Source of the DNA: Candidatus Aminicenantota bacterium
GTDB lineage: Bacteria > Acidobacteriota > Aminicenantia > Aminicenantales > Saccharicenantaceae
Direction: 5' to 3'
Length of the DNA stretch: 64,000 bases
Assembly (NCBI GenBank): GCA_026393975.1
Contig: JAPKZD010000018.1
Coordinates: 96,807 to 160,806 of the forward strand
Made by a program: the position numbers and the translations under genes. The notes beneath the pieces were generated by a model that had not been told where the DNA came from, did no database searches, and saw only the letters and a program-made list of their open reading frames with translations. This document shows positions 8,581 to 18,417 of this stretch, one piece after another. Position 1 is the first letter of the stretch; each line of letters starts with the position of its first letter.

Positions 8581-8786
8581 AAGCCGTTGCGCTCTTCTTG
8601 ATCAGGCTGTACCAGCTGACCCTGTCCCCGCTCCTCGGCACTCGTTGCCGGTACCACCCGACCTGCTCCGCCTATACCCAGGAGGCCATCACGAAGCATG
8701 GCTTCATTAGGGGTGCCTGTTTGGGCCTCCGGAGGCTTTTCCGGTGCCATCCTTTTCACGAGGGCGGAATCGATCCCGTGCCCTGA
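8577..8786 (+). CDS. yidD: Membrane protein insertion efficiency factor YidD
   Basis: A 69-residue protein that helps YidC/Sec-dependent membrane insertion. It has the hydrophobic N-terminal segment (LFLIRLYQLTLSPLLG) and conserved Cys-rich core CRYHPTCSAYTQEAITKHG, then RCHPFHEGGIDPVP. I use GTG 8577, which overlaps the rnpA stop, because homologues start just before this hydrophobic segment; a longer in-frame version would overlap rnpA by over 60 nt. The gene lies between rnpA and yidC, the canonical order. Confidence 0.93.
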   Translation: MKAVALFLIRLYQLTLSPLLGTRCRYHPTCSAYTQEAITKHGFIRGACLGLRRLFRCHPFHEGGIDPVP

Positions 8787-8798
8787 GAGTGAGTCCGC

Positions 8799-10442
8799 AT
8801 GGAAAAACGACTGATCTTGGCTATCGTCCTGTCCTTCCTGGTGCTGATGGGCTACCAGTACTTTGTCGTCAAGCCGAACAAGCCGAACGTGGCTCCCCCG
8901 GTCACCCCGTCGGCGACATCGACCGCACCCGCCGTGCCGGGGACGGCCGGAGCGGCCCAGGAAAACAGGCATGAAGCGCCGGCTGAGGCCAAGCCGGCCC
9001 CGGCCGAGGCCGTTCCCGCCCCCGCCCTCGGCGCCGTGGCCGGACACGCCGAGACGGACGTCGTTGTCGAGACGTCGCTCTACAAGGCCGTCTGGACGAA
9101 CAAGGGCGGTGTTCTTAAGAGCTGGAAGCTCAAAAATCACAAAAACAGCCTGAAGGAAGACCTCGACCTCGTCCCCGCCATGGCCGGTGAAATCGGCCGC
9201 TACCCCTTCTCCCTGGGCCTCGACGACGCGGCCTTCGCTAGCCTCCTCAACTCCTCGCTCTTCGAGGCCTCGCAGACCGCTCTCGACCTCCGTGACGGAG
9301 CGAGCGGCGAGCTTCGTTTCGTATTCTCCGACGGGGCCTCGGTCAAGGCGGAGAAAGTCTTCCGCTTCACCGGCGGCAGCTACGCTCTGGACATGGAGAT
9401 CCGGGTCTGGAAGAACGATCAGCCGGTTTCCCCCTCCGTCCTATGGGGGCCGGGAATAGGCAACCCCACCCCCGCCGAGCTGAAGCAGAGCTACAACTTC
9501 AGCACGGGGTCGGCCGTTTACACCGGGGGCAAGGTCATCCGGATGATCGAGAGGAAGTACAAGGCCGAGCAGGGCGCCTACAATTTCGTGGACTGGGCCG
9601 CCTACGAAGATAACTATTTCGTCGCCCTGTTCGTCCTCCCGTCCCAGAAGGGACAGGCGGTCTTCCGCAAGGAAACGGCCGGCCAGGCCCCGGCCTTCTT
9701 CATCTACGTGACGGGACCCCGACGGGCCTACATCGGGCCCAAGGACGCCGAGGCGCTCAAGGCCTTCGGGAACGATGCCAAGAAGGTCATCAGCTTCGGG
9801 ATGTTCGGCAGCATCGCCGAGATCCTTCTTGTCGTCGTCCGCTTCTTCCACAAGCTCATCCCCAACTGGGGGATCGACATCATCCTGCTGACCATCGTCA
9901 TCAAGATCATCTTCTTCCCGCTGACTTACAGCTCGACGAAATCGATGGTCAAGATGGCCGACCTGCAGCCCAAGGTCAAGGCCTTGCGGGCCAAGTACAA
10001 GAAGTCCAAGTCCGACATCGCCCAGCGGCGGCTGATGAACGAAGAAATGATGAAGCTCTACAAGGAGCACGGCGTCAACCCGGCCGGCGGTTGCCTGCCC
10101 ATGCTCATCCAGCTCCCGGTCTTCTGGGGAGTTTTCCGGATGCTCGTCGTCTCCATCGAGTTCCGCCACGCGCCTTTCGCGCTCTGGATCACCGACCTCT
10201 CCGTGCGGGATCCCTATTACGTGACGCCCGTCCTCATGGGCATCACCCAGTTCATCTCGCAGAAGATGACCCCGACCTCGGCCGACCCCTCCCAAGCCAA
10301 GATGATGCTCATCATGCCCTTCGTAATGACCATATTTTTCATGAACTTCCAGAGCGGACTGGTCCTCTACTGGCTGACGACCAACGTCCTTCAGATCGGC
10401 CAGCAGGCCCTTATTAACCGCATGATGCACCGCAAGAAGTGA
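8799..10442 (+). CDS. yidC: Membrane protein insertase YidC
   Basis: Inner-membrane insertase/chaperone of 547 residues. An N-terminal anchor (about 5-22) is followed by an Ala/Pro-rich linker and the large periplasmic domain of Gram-negative YidC (about 80-340). The conserved OxaA core has five helices (about 350-535), including NWGIDIILLTIVIKIIFFPL, PKVKALRAKYKKSK, GCLPMLIQLPVFWGVFRML and SGLVLYWLTTNVLQIGQQ. The periplasmic domain supports a diderm envelope. It starts 12 nt after yidD and is followed 6 nt later by khpB. Confidence 0.96.
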   Translation: MEKRLILAIVLSFLVLMGYQYFVVKPNKPNVAPPVTPSATSTAPAVPGTAGAAQENRHEAPAEAKPAPAEAVPAPALGAVAGHAETDVVVETSLYKAVWTNKGGVLKSWKLKNHKNSLKEDLDLVPAMAGEIGRYPFSLGLDDAAFASLLNSSLFEASQTALDLRDGASGELRFVFSDGASVKAEKVFRFTGGSYALDMEIRVWKNDQPVSPSVLWGPGIGNPTPAELKQSYNFSTGSAVYTGGKVIRMIERKYKAEQGAYNFVDWAAYEDNYFVALFVLPSQKGQAVFRKETAGQAPAFFIYVTGPRRAYIGPKDAEALKAFGNDAKKVISFGMFGSIAEILLVVVRFFHKLIPNWGIDIILLTIVIKIIFFPLTYSSTKSMVKMADLQPKVKALRAKYKKSKSDIAQRRLMNEEMMKLYKEHGVNPAGGCLPMLIQLPVFWGVFRMLVVSIEFRHAPFALWITDLSVRDPYYVTPVLMGITQFISQKMTPTSADPSQAKMMLIMPFVMTIFFMNFQSGLVLYWLTTNVLQIGQQALINRMMHRKK

Positions 10443-10448
10443 GATGCC

Positions 10449-11090
10449 ATGGAAAACGAAATCAAGCCAGAAAACGGAAAACCGGCCGACGAGAGGCCGG
10501 AATACAATGGCCAGAACCTCGAAGAGGCCATCAGCCTGGCCGAGCACCGGCTCAAGCTTCCCCGGGAAAAATTCAACTACGAGATCGTCACCGAGAAGAC
10601 CCGGCTCTTCGGCCTGAAGTGCAAGGAGATCGTCATCCGCGCTTGGGCCAAGGACGATGATGCGGACAACGCGGCCGAGCGTTTTCTCGCTCGGTTCATG
10701 GACCATTTTCCCTTGGAGCTGAGCTACCAGGTCCAGAAGCGCCCGGACATCATCTTCGTCGTCTTCGACGGCCCGGACAAGACGATCCTTCTCAGGAACG
10801 ACGGATCGCTCCTCCTCGCGATCCAGCACGTCCTGAACAAGGTCTCGCCGATCAAGGTCCAGGTCGACTGCGAGTTTTACAGACGGCGGAAAGAAAAGAA
10901 ACTCAAGGAATACGCCCAGCGCGTCGCCCAGCAGGTATCGGAAACGGGGCGGGAAGAAATCCTCGACCTGATGAACCCCTATGAGCGGCGGATCATCCAC
11001 ATCGTCGCCAACGAGGTTCCCGGCGTCACCAGCGAGAGCATCGGTGACGGTTTCCTAAAAAAAGTCAAAGTTTTCCGCGCGCCCCGCTGA
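10449..11090 (+). CDS. khpB: RNA-binding protein KhpB/Jag (Jag-N, KH, R3H)
   Basis: A 213-residue RNA-binding protein with the Jag/EloR architecture. A Jag_N region (about 20-65, FNYEIVTEKTRLFGLKCKEI) is followed by a KH-like domain (about 85-150, DKTILLRNDGSLLLAIQHVL) and a C-terminal R3H domain (about 150-213, LDLMNPYERRIIHIVANEVP) ending in GDGFLKKVKVFRAPR. In Firmicutes KhpB works with KhpA in RNA binding and cell elongation. khpA is not here. The place between yidC and mnmE is the canonical one. A structured family B repeat follows. Confidence 0.9.
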   Translation: MENEIKPENGKPADERPEYNGQNLEEAISLAEHRLKLPREKFNYEIVTEKTRLFGLKCKEIVIRAWAKDDDADNAAERFLARFMDHFPLELSYQVQKRPDIIFVVFDGPDKTILLRNDGSLLLAIQHVLNKVSPIKVQVDCEFYRRRKEKKLKEYAQRVAQQVSETGREEILDLMNPYERRIIHIVANEVPGVTSESIGDGFLKKVKVFRAPR

Positions 11091-11143
11091 CGCGAGGGCG
11101 TCCGGCCAGTCATTCCCTTTTCTTCGCTCGGGGTATTCCCGCC

Positions 11144-11230
11144 GGCAGGGAGCGGACTCTGGGAAGCGACCGATAGAAGTGCGGTGGAGTACCCGGAGCC
11201 GCACTTCTAGGAAACATCTTAAGCAAGTCC
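11144..11230 (+). repeat. Family B structured intergenic element, copy 1
   Basis: Stem AGAAGTGCGG (11175-11184) pairs perfectly with CCGCACTTCT (11199-11208) around a 14-nt loop containing two GGAG motifs. A conserved flank GGGAGCGGACTCTGGGAAGC lies before the stem, and GGAAACATCTTAAGCAAGT follows it. GGGAGCGG (11148-11155) can also pair with CCGCTCCC (11249-11256). Related elements are at 35031-35226 and 43767-43985. It fills most of the 284-nt khpB-mnmE gap; the rest holds the mnmE promoter. Confidence 0.7.
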
Positions 11231-11321
11231 AGGAAAGAAATTTCTTTGCCGCTCCCGGCCTCCGTTCGTCGGACGCTGCCAAAACGGGCGGCGGCTGGAG
11301 GAGCGGCACGCCCCGAAGGCC

Positions 11322-11350
11322 TTGTTATTAGCGGGCGCCTCCCTTAGAAT
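11322..11350 (+). promoter_or_regulatory. mnmE promoter
   Basis: TTGTTA (11322-11327), a 17-nt spacer and TAGAAT (11345-11350), 24 nt before the mnmE ATG. It may also drive mnmG-parA-parB-bactofilin, since later gaps are very short. Confidence 0.55.
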
Positions 11351-11374
11351 GATGAACCGGATAGAAACAGATCC

Positions 11375-12745
11375 ATGCTCGAAGACACCATCATCGCGAT
11401 CTCGACGCCGCCGGGGTTCGGCGGGCTGGGGATCGTCCGGATAAGCGGCAAAAAGGCTCTCGCGGTGGCTGGGCATATTTTCCAGCCGAAGAAAAGATCG
11501 AAGAAATCGTTCCCGGCGCGGCGCCCGGTTTTTGGGACGATCCGCGATCCGGAACGGGAAACGGCGCTCGACGAGGCCTTCCTGACCTATTTCAAGGCCC
11601 CCCGATCCTACACGAGGGAGGATGTCGTCGAGCTGAGCTCGCACGGCAGTCCGGCTGTTTTAGAGGGCATTCTCAGGCTTGGCACCGGGGCGGGGGCGCG
11701 CCTGGCTCAGCCCGGGGAGTTCACCCTCCGCGCCTATCTGAACGGCCGCCTGGACATGCTCCAGGCCGAGGCCGTCAACGACCTGATCAGGTCCGTCTCG
11801 CTGACCCAGGCGCGGATTTCCTCCCGTCAGCTCGGGGGGAGCTTATCCCGGAGGATTTTTCGGTTGCGCGGCAAGCTCATCGCCCTGCTCTCCAGGGTCG
11901 AAGCCGGTCTGGAATTCCCGGAGGAGAAGCTTAGGACCGGAGCCCCGGCAGACCGCCGGACCATCGATTCCCTGGCCGCCGAGGTCGAGAGGCTCGTCGC
12001 GGGCTACGAAGCCGGCCGGGCTCTCCGGGATGGCCTCACCCTGGCGATCACGGGCAGGACGAACGTCGGAAAATCGACCCTGTTCAACGCTCTTCTCGAG
12101 GAAGACAGGGCCATCGTCACGCCCTACCCGGGGACGACCCGGGATTTCCTCAGGGAGAAGCTGGTCATCGACGACCTCGTTTTCCACCTCGTGGACATGG
12201 CCGGACTGGGGAAACCCGCCCATCCGGTTGAAAAGACAGGGATTGCCAGGGGGCAGAAGATCGCCCGGGATGCGGACGGCCTGCTCGTCGTCCTCGACGC
12301 GTCCCGGAAGGAAAGCGGCGAGGATGAACGGCTGGTCCGGAAATACCGGGCAAAAAAAATGCTCCTCGTTTTCAACAAATCCGACCTCCCCGGGAAAATC
12401 GATAGGCGGATGGTCCGGGAGCTGGCCGGCGGATCCCCGTCAATCGATGTCTCGGCCCTGAAAGGCAGGAACATCGACAAGTTGAGGGAAGCTATCCGCG
12501 GGCATTTCGCCCCGGGACCGGCAAAAGAGGAGGACGTCATCCTCCACGCCCGGCAAAAAGACCTCCTCCAGGCCATTCTCGAAGCCCTCGGGCGGGCGGC
12601 GGGCCTCCTGGCGAAAGGGCATTCTGTCGAGCTCTATGCCGAGGAGATCCGTAGTTGCTTGCCCCTCGTCGGCGAGCTGACGGGGCAAGTGCGCATCGGC
12701 GAGGTCATCGACGACATCTTCGGGCGGTTCTGCGTGGGGAAATAG
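11375..12745 (+). CDS. mnmE: tRNA modification GTPase MnmE
   Basis: Partner of MnmG in forming carboxymethylaminomethyl-uridine at the tRNA wobble position. The 456 residues contain the tetrahydrofolate-binding N-terminal domain (DTIIAISTPPGFGGLGIVRI), a helical domain and an embedded G domain. G1 is GRTNVGKST, G2 GTTRD, G3 DMAG (usually DTAG) and G4 NKSD. The C-terminal FCVGK supplies the conserved cysteine. The G3 Thr-to-Met change is a mild departure from consensus. mnmG follows after 9 nt, the standard pairing. Confidence 0.96.
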   Translation: MLEDTIIAISTPPGFGGLGIVRISGKKALAVAGHIFQPKKRSKKSFPARRPVFGTIRDPERETALDEAFLTYFKAPRSYTREDVVELSSHGSPAVLEGILRLGTGAGARLAQPGEFTLRAYLNGRLDMLQAEAVNDLIRSVSLTQARISSRQLGGSLSRRIFRLRGKLIALLSRVEAGLEFPEEKLRTGAPADRRTIDSLAAEVERLVAGYEAGRALRDGLTLAITGRTNVGKSTLFNALLEEDRAIVTPYPGTTRDFLREKLVIDDLVFHLVDMAGLGKPAHPVEKTGIARGQKIARDADGLLVVLDASRKESGEDERLVRKYRAKKMLLVFNKSDLPGKIDRRMVRELAGGSPSIDVSALKGRNIDKLREAIRGHFAPGPAKEEDVILHARQKDLLQAILEALGRAAGLLAKGHSVELYAEEIRSCLPLVGELTGQVRIGEVIDDIFGRFCVGK

Positions 12746-12754
12746 GGACTCCGG

Positions 12755-14617
12755 ATGAAGGCGGCAGACGGGTTCGACGTCATCGTCGTTGGGGCAGGGC
12801 ACGCCGGCTGCGAGGCCGCCGCGGCGGCGAGCGCCATGGGCCTCCGGACCTGCCTGGTGACCATCCATCTCGAGACCATAGCCCAGATGTCTTGCAACCC
12901 GGCTGTCGGCGGCTTGGCCAAGGGGCACCTCGTCCGGGAAATCGACGCGCTCGGCGGCCTGATGGGCCTCCTGGCGGACGAGACAGGCATCCAGTTTAGG
13001 CTCCTCAACCGGAGCCGGGGAGGGGCGGTCCAGGCCCCACGGGCCCAGTGCGACAAGGCGGCCTATCGGCTGGCCATGAAATACAAGCTCGAACGGATGC
13101 CCAACCTGACGGTCTTCCAGGGCATCGTCGCCAAAGTCCTGGTCACGCGGGGCGCCGCTCGAGGGGTGGAAACCCTGGACGGGACGCGCATCGAGGGAAA
13201 AGCGGTCATCCTGACGCCGGGGACCTTCCTCAACGGGACGATCCATATCGGGCTCCGCAATTATCCGGCCGGACGGGCGAACGAGCCGCCGTCGGTGGAC
13301 CTTGCGGAGCAGTTGAAAAAGCTGGGCATGAGGGTTTTTCGCCTGAAGACGGGCACGCCCATGCGCCTGGACAGGGACACCATCGACTGGAGCTCTTTCA
13401 CGCCGCAACCGGGAGACGCGGAGCCGGTGCCTTTTTCCTACAGGACGAGCGGGCATCTCCAAAACAAAGTCATCTGCTATCTGGGCTACACTAACGCGGC
13501 CACCCATGCGGTCGTGCGCCGCAACCTCGATAAATCCCCCCTATATGGCGGAAAGATCAAGGGTATCGGACCGCGTTACTGCCCCTCGATAGAGGACAAG
13601 GTGGTCAAATTCCCCCAACGCACCCGCCACCAGTTCTTTCTCGAACCGGAAGGGCTCGAAACGACGGAAATCTACATCAACGGCATGTCCTCGAGTTTGC
13701 CTTACGATGTCCAGCGGGAGATCTTAGGCACGATCCCCGGCCTGGATAAGGCGAAAATCATGAGGCCGGCCTACGGTATCGAATACGACGCCGTCTCCCC
13801 CACCGAACTCCTGGCCACTCTCGAAACGAAAAAGATCAGGCGCCTCTACCTGGCCGGGCAGATCAACGGGACATCGGGATATGAAGAGGCGGCCGCCCAA
13901 GGCCTCATGGCCGGGATCAACGCGGCCCTATCCATCCGAAAAAAGGCGCCGTTCGTCCTGAGGCGGGACGAGGCCTATATCGGCGTGCTTATCGACGACT
14001 TGGTCACGACCGGCGTCGAAGAACCCTATCGCCTGTTCACGTCCCGGGCCGAATATCGGCTCCTGTTGAGAATCGATAACGCCGACCGCAGGCTGATGGA
14101 ATATGGCTGGGAGCTGGGTCTCGTTCCGAAAAACACCTGGAAGGAATACCAGGAAAAACGGGATCGTGTGGAGAGCGCGTTTTCGTTTTTAAGGAAGAAC
14201 AGGCTGAAATCGGCGGCCGGGGATAGCGTGACCCTCTTCGAGCATCTGAAAAAACCTGAAATCGGCCTGAGAAGTGTGCTAGAATATGGGAAATTCCCAG
14301 GAGCGTTGAGCGACGAGGAGTGCAGGCACATCGAGTCCGAGACAAAATATGAAGGCTACATCAAGAAGCAGGAGAGGGAGATCGCCAAGTCCGTGCGGTC
14401 GGATTCGATGAAAATACCCGTGAACGTTGATTTCAGTAAGGTTTCGGGATTAACCAGGGAGGCCATCGAGAAATTCGAAGAAAAGAGACCTGCGACCTTG
14501 GGTGAGGCCAGGAAGATACCCGGCATGACTCCGGCTGCAGTCCAGAATCTCAGCCTCTATCTCGAGATCCAGGCGAAAAGAGAGGTCTCGAGGGCCCGTG
14601 TTTCACGTGGAACTTGA
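12755..14617 (+). CDS. mnmG: tRNA uridine-5-carboxymethylaminomethyl synthesis enzyme MnmG
   Basis: FAD- and NADH-dependent partner of MnmE (GidA), 620 residues. An N-terminal FAD-binding motif (VIVVGAGHAGCEAAAAASAM) is followed by the family signature CNPAVGGLAKGHLVREIDAL. Other conserved parts are GTFLNGTIHIGLRNYPAGR, the Cys-containing GIGPRYCPSIEDKVVKFP and GQINGTSGYEEAAAQGLMAG. The C-terminal helical domain ends with KIPGMTPAAVQNLSLYL. The final codons form a parS-like palindrome, so the gene's 3' end has a second role as a partition site. Assignment is secure. Confidence 0.97.
   Translation: MKAADGFDVIVVGAGHAGCEAAAAASAMGLRTCLVTIHLETIAQMSCNPAVGGLAKGHLVREIDALGGLMGLLADETGIQFRLLNRSRGGAVQAPRAQCDKAAYRLAMKYKLERMPNLTVFQGIVAKVLVTRGAARGVETLDGTRIEGKAVILTPGTFLNGTIHIGLRNYPAGRANEPPSVDLAEQLKKLGMRVFRLKTGTPMRLDRDTIDWSSFTPQPGDAEPVPFSYRTSGHLQNKVICYLGYTNAATHAVVRRNLDKSPLYGGKIKGIGPRYCPSIEDKVVKFPQRTRHQFFLEPEGLETTEIYINGMSSSLPYDVQREILGTIPGLDKAKIMRPAYGIEYDAVSPTELLATLETKKIRRLYLAGQINGTSGYEEAAAQGLMAGINAALSIRKKAPFVLRRDEAYIGVLIDDLVTTGVEEPYRLFTSRAEYRLLLRIDNADRRLMEYGWELGLVPKNTWKEYQEKRDRVESAFSFLRKNRLKSAAGDSVTLFEHLKKPEIGLRSVLEYGKFPGALSDEECRHIESETKYEGYIKKQEREIAKSVRSDSMKIPVNVDFSKVSGLTREAIEKFEEKRPATLGEARKIPGMTPAAVQNLSLYLEIQAKREVSRARVSRGT
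14599..14614. promoter_or_regulatory. parS-like centromere site
   Basis: TGTTTCACGTGGAACT matches the widely conserved ParB-binding palindrome TGTTTCACGTGAAACA at 14 of 16 positions. It lies in the last codons of mnmG, just before parA-parB, a typical location for chromosomal parS. It was the only strong match I found in the window. Confidence 0.85.
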
Positions 14618-14624
14618 CCGTACG

Positions 14625-15380
14625 ATGAATAAGATCATTGCCGTAGCAAACCAGAAGGGCGGGGTCGGCAAGACCACGACTGCCATCAATCTTTCGTCCT
14701 GCCTTGCTCTCAAGAACAGAAGGACGCTCCTCATCGACCTCGACCCCCAGGGCATGTCGACGCTGGGATTGGCCAAACCGAAAGGATCCGGGCAGGGAAT
14801 ATATCAGGCGATGATGAAAGACCGGGACCTCATGGATTGCATCCTGGGGACGGATCTCGAGAATTTCTATCTCTGTCCGTGCTCTCCCGAGCTCTCGGGC
14901 ATCGAAGCCGAGCTGTACGCGGTCGAGCGAAGAGAAAGACGGCTTCTCGACGCAGTCGAAAAAGCGAGACGGTTCTTCAACTTCATCATCATCGATTGCC
15001 CTCCTTCCCTGGGATTCCTGACGATCAACGCGCTGACAGCGGCGGACTCGCTGCTCATTCCCGTCCAAACGGAATTCTTCTGCATGGAAGGGATCCCGGA
15101 CCTCTTCCATGCGCTGGAGACGGTGCGGACCTACTTCAACCCCAAGTTAGCCATCGAGGGGATCCTTCTAACCATGTTCGACGAGCGGACCAACCTTTCC
15201 AAGCAGGTTGCGGAAGAGATTCGCAAGTCGTTGAAACATATCATGTTCGAAGCCGTCATTCCCCGCAGTGTCCGCCTGGCCGAAGCGCCGAGCTTCGGCA
15301 AACCTATCGTCCTCTACGATATAAAATCCAAAGGGGCCGAGGCTTATCTCAACCTCGCCGAGGAGATCATTCGCAAATGA
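14625..15380 (+). CDS. parA: Chromosome partitioning ATPase ParA/Soj
   Basis: A 251-residue deviant Walker-type ATPase that works with ParB-parS in origin segregation. The Walker A motif is KGGVGKTT in MNKIIAVANQKGGVGKTTTA, with switch and Walker B regions at LLIDLDPQGMSTLGL and IIIDCPPSLGFLTINAL. Length is typical for chromosomal Soj-type ParA without an extra N-terminal DNA-binding domain. ATG 14625 gives the family start; an in-frame GTG at 14598 would place the parS bases inside the coding region. No Shine-Dalgarno sequence is evident, so coupling to mnmG is possible. The stop overlaps the parB start (ATGA). Confidence 0.95.
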   Translation: MNKIIAVANQKGGVGKTTTAINLSSCLALKNRRTLLIDLDPQGMSTLGLAKPKGSGQGIYQAMMKDRDLMDCILGTDLENFYLCPCSPELSGIEAELYAVERRERRLLDAVEKARRFFNFIIIDCPPSLGFLTINALTAADSLLIPVQTEFFCMEGIPDLFHALETVRTYFNPKLAIEGILLTMFDERTNLSKQVAEEIRKSLKHIMFEAVIPRSVRLAEAPSFGKPIVLYDIKSKGAEAYLNLAEEIIRK

Positions 15381-16225
15381 ACAAGAAAGCCTTGGGTAAA
15401 GGATTGGGAGCGTTCATCCCGGACGAGTTCAGCATCCTGAAAGACGAGAGGTTCGCCGAGCTGGACCTCGAGGACGTCAAGCCGAACCCCTTTCAACCGC
15501 GGACGAGGTTCGACGACCAAACGATTGACGAGTTGGCCCAATCGATCAGGGAGACGGGTATCGTGCAGCCGGTGATCGTGGTCCCGGAAGACGATCATTA
15601 CATGATCATCGTTGGGGAACGGCGGTGGAGAGCCGCCCAGCGGGCGGGTTTGCGTAAAATCCCCGTCCTCATCCGGAACATTCCCAAGGACAAACAGCTC
15701 GAGGTCTCGCTCATCGAAAATATCCACCGCGAGGAGTTGAATGCCCTGGAGATCGCCCGGGCCTACCAGAGGCTCATCGACGACCATGGCTATGCCCAGC
15801 ACGAGCTCGCCGACAAGGTCGGGAAGGACAGGTCCTCGGTCACAAACTATCTCCGTCTGCTCAAGCTCCCCCAGGAGATCCAGGACCGTCTCGCCGACGG
15901 GACGATCTCCATGGGGCATGCCCGGGCCATGCTGGCTCTCGAGGATGCGGCCACCCAGCTTTACGCCTGCCGCCAGGTCATCGACAGGAACTTATCGGTC
16001 CGCAACACCGAAGCCCTGGTCAACCGTCTGAAAAAAAAGGCGCCGCGCGCCCAGAGGAGCCTGGCCGATCCCGACCTCTATGCCCTTCAGGAAGAAATGC
16101 TCAAGATCCTGGGGACGAAGGTCCTCGTCGCCGGAGGCCGGAACAAGGGCGTGGTGAAAATCTATTATTTCTCTCTAGACGACCTGAATCGGATCTACGA
16201 CAGGATCAAAGGAGCAAGTTCATGA
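15377..16225 (+). CDS. parB: Chromosome partitioning protein ParB/Spo0J
   Basis: CTP-dependent DNA clamp that loads at parS. The 282-residue product opens with the family sequence KKALGKGLGAFIP. The ParB/sulfiredoxin-like nuclease-fold domain (about 30-125) includes PNPFQPRTRFD, the CTP-pocket GERRWRAAQRAGL and ENIHREELNALEIARAY. The helix-turn-helix (about 140-175, HELADKVGKDRSSVTNYLRL) recognises parS. The C-terminal dimerisation region follows. The start overlaps the parA stop and the stop overlaps the bactofilin ATG. Confidence 0.96.
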   Translation: MNKKALGKGLGAFIPDEFSILKDERFAELDLEDVKPNPFQPRTRFDDQTIDELAQSIRETGIVQPVIVVPEDDHYMIIVGERRWRAAQRAGLRKIPVLIRNIPKDKQLEVSLIENIHREELNALEIARAYQRLIDDHGYAQHELADKVGKDRSSVTNYLRLLKLPQEIQDRLADGTISMGHARAMLALEDAATQLYACRQVIDRNLSVRNTEALVNRLKKKAPRAQRSLADPDLYALQEEMLKILGTKVLVAGGRNKGVVKIYYFSLDDLNRIYDRIKGASS

Positions 16226-16614
16226 AAGACAAGCCGCGCGAACTGAACGAAAACAAGCTGGCGGGTTTGATCGACATGGATTCGGAGTTCAATGGCGACC
16301 TCACGTTCAAGGGGTCATTCCGGATCGAAGGCCATTTCAAGGGCACGATCAAATCGGACTCCCTTCTCGTCATCGGAGAGCGGGGCAAGGTCGAAGCCGA
16401 CGTCAATGTGGGACAGCTCATCATCAACGGCGAGATCCGAGGCACCCTCCAGGCGACCGAGAAGGTCGAGATCCACAACAAGGGCCGCGTGTTCGGGACT
16501 ATCCTGTCGCCCACCCTGCTCGTCGAGGAGGGAGCGTATCTCGAAGCGACCTGCCAGACGAAGGGCGCTGCCAAGACGGTCCCCGCCGCGGCCAAAGAGC
16601 CGGCCGGCGCCTGA
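16222..16614 (+). CDS. Bactofilin
   Basis: A 130-residue polymer-forming cytoskeletal protein (DUF583). The core is a right-handed beta helix of short repeats, visible as GDLTFKGSFRIEGHFKGTIK, SLLVIGERGKVEADVNVGQL and IINGEIRGTLQATEKVEIHN. N- and C-terminal tails are short and the C-terminal one is Ala-rich. Bactofilins self-assemble near the membrane and in some bacteria position ParA-ParB machinery. Its ATGA overlap with parB makes that link plausible here, though it is inference. A hairpin follows the stop. Confidence 0.92.
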   Translation: MKDKPRELNENKLAGLIDMDSEFNGDLTFKGSFRIEGHFKGTIKSDSLLVIGERGKVEADVNVGQLIINGEIRGTLQATEKVEIHNKGRVFGTILSPTLLVEEGAYLEATCQTKGAAKTVPAAAKEPAGA

Positions 16615-16623
16615 CCGCGAACG

Positions 16624-16646
16624 GGCGCGGCGGAATCGCCCGCGCC
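16624..16646 (+). terminator. Possible terminator after the par-bactofilin operon
   Basis: GGCGCGG (16624-16630) pairs with CCGCGCC (16640-16646) around a 9-nt loop, followed by GTGTTTCTCC. The T run is short, so this is a weak call. The pyrG promoter begins just downstream. Confidence 0.4.
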
Positions 16647-16658
16647 GTGTTTCTCCGC

Positions 16659-16687
16659 TTGAGTGCGGAGCGTCCGAAGGATATAAT
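16659..16687 (+). promoter_or_regulatory. pyrG promoter
   Basis: TTGAGT (16659-16664), a 17-nt spacer and a perfect TATAAT (16682-16687). The leader to ATG 16718 is about 24 nt and contains AGGAAGG (16704-16710). Confidence 0.72.
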
Positions 16688-16717
16688 CGGGGGGTCAATT
16701 TCTAGGAAGGCGTGATC

Positions 16718-18352
<1,635 letters not shown>

Positions 18353-18417
18353 ATCTTATAAGTAATAGATAATAAATAATATATAGAGATCTATTGGTCC
18401 CCGTCAAGGAGGGCGAT

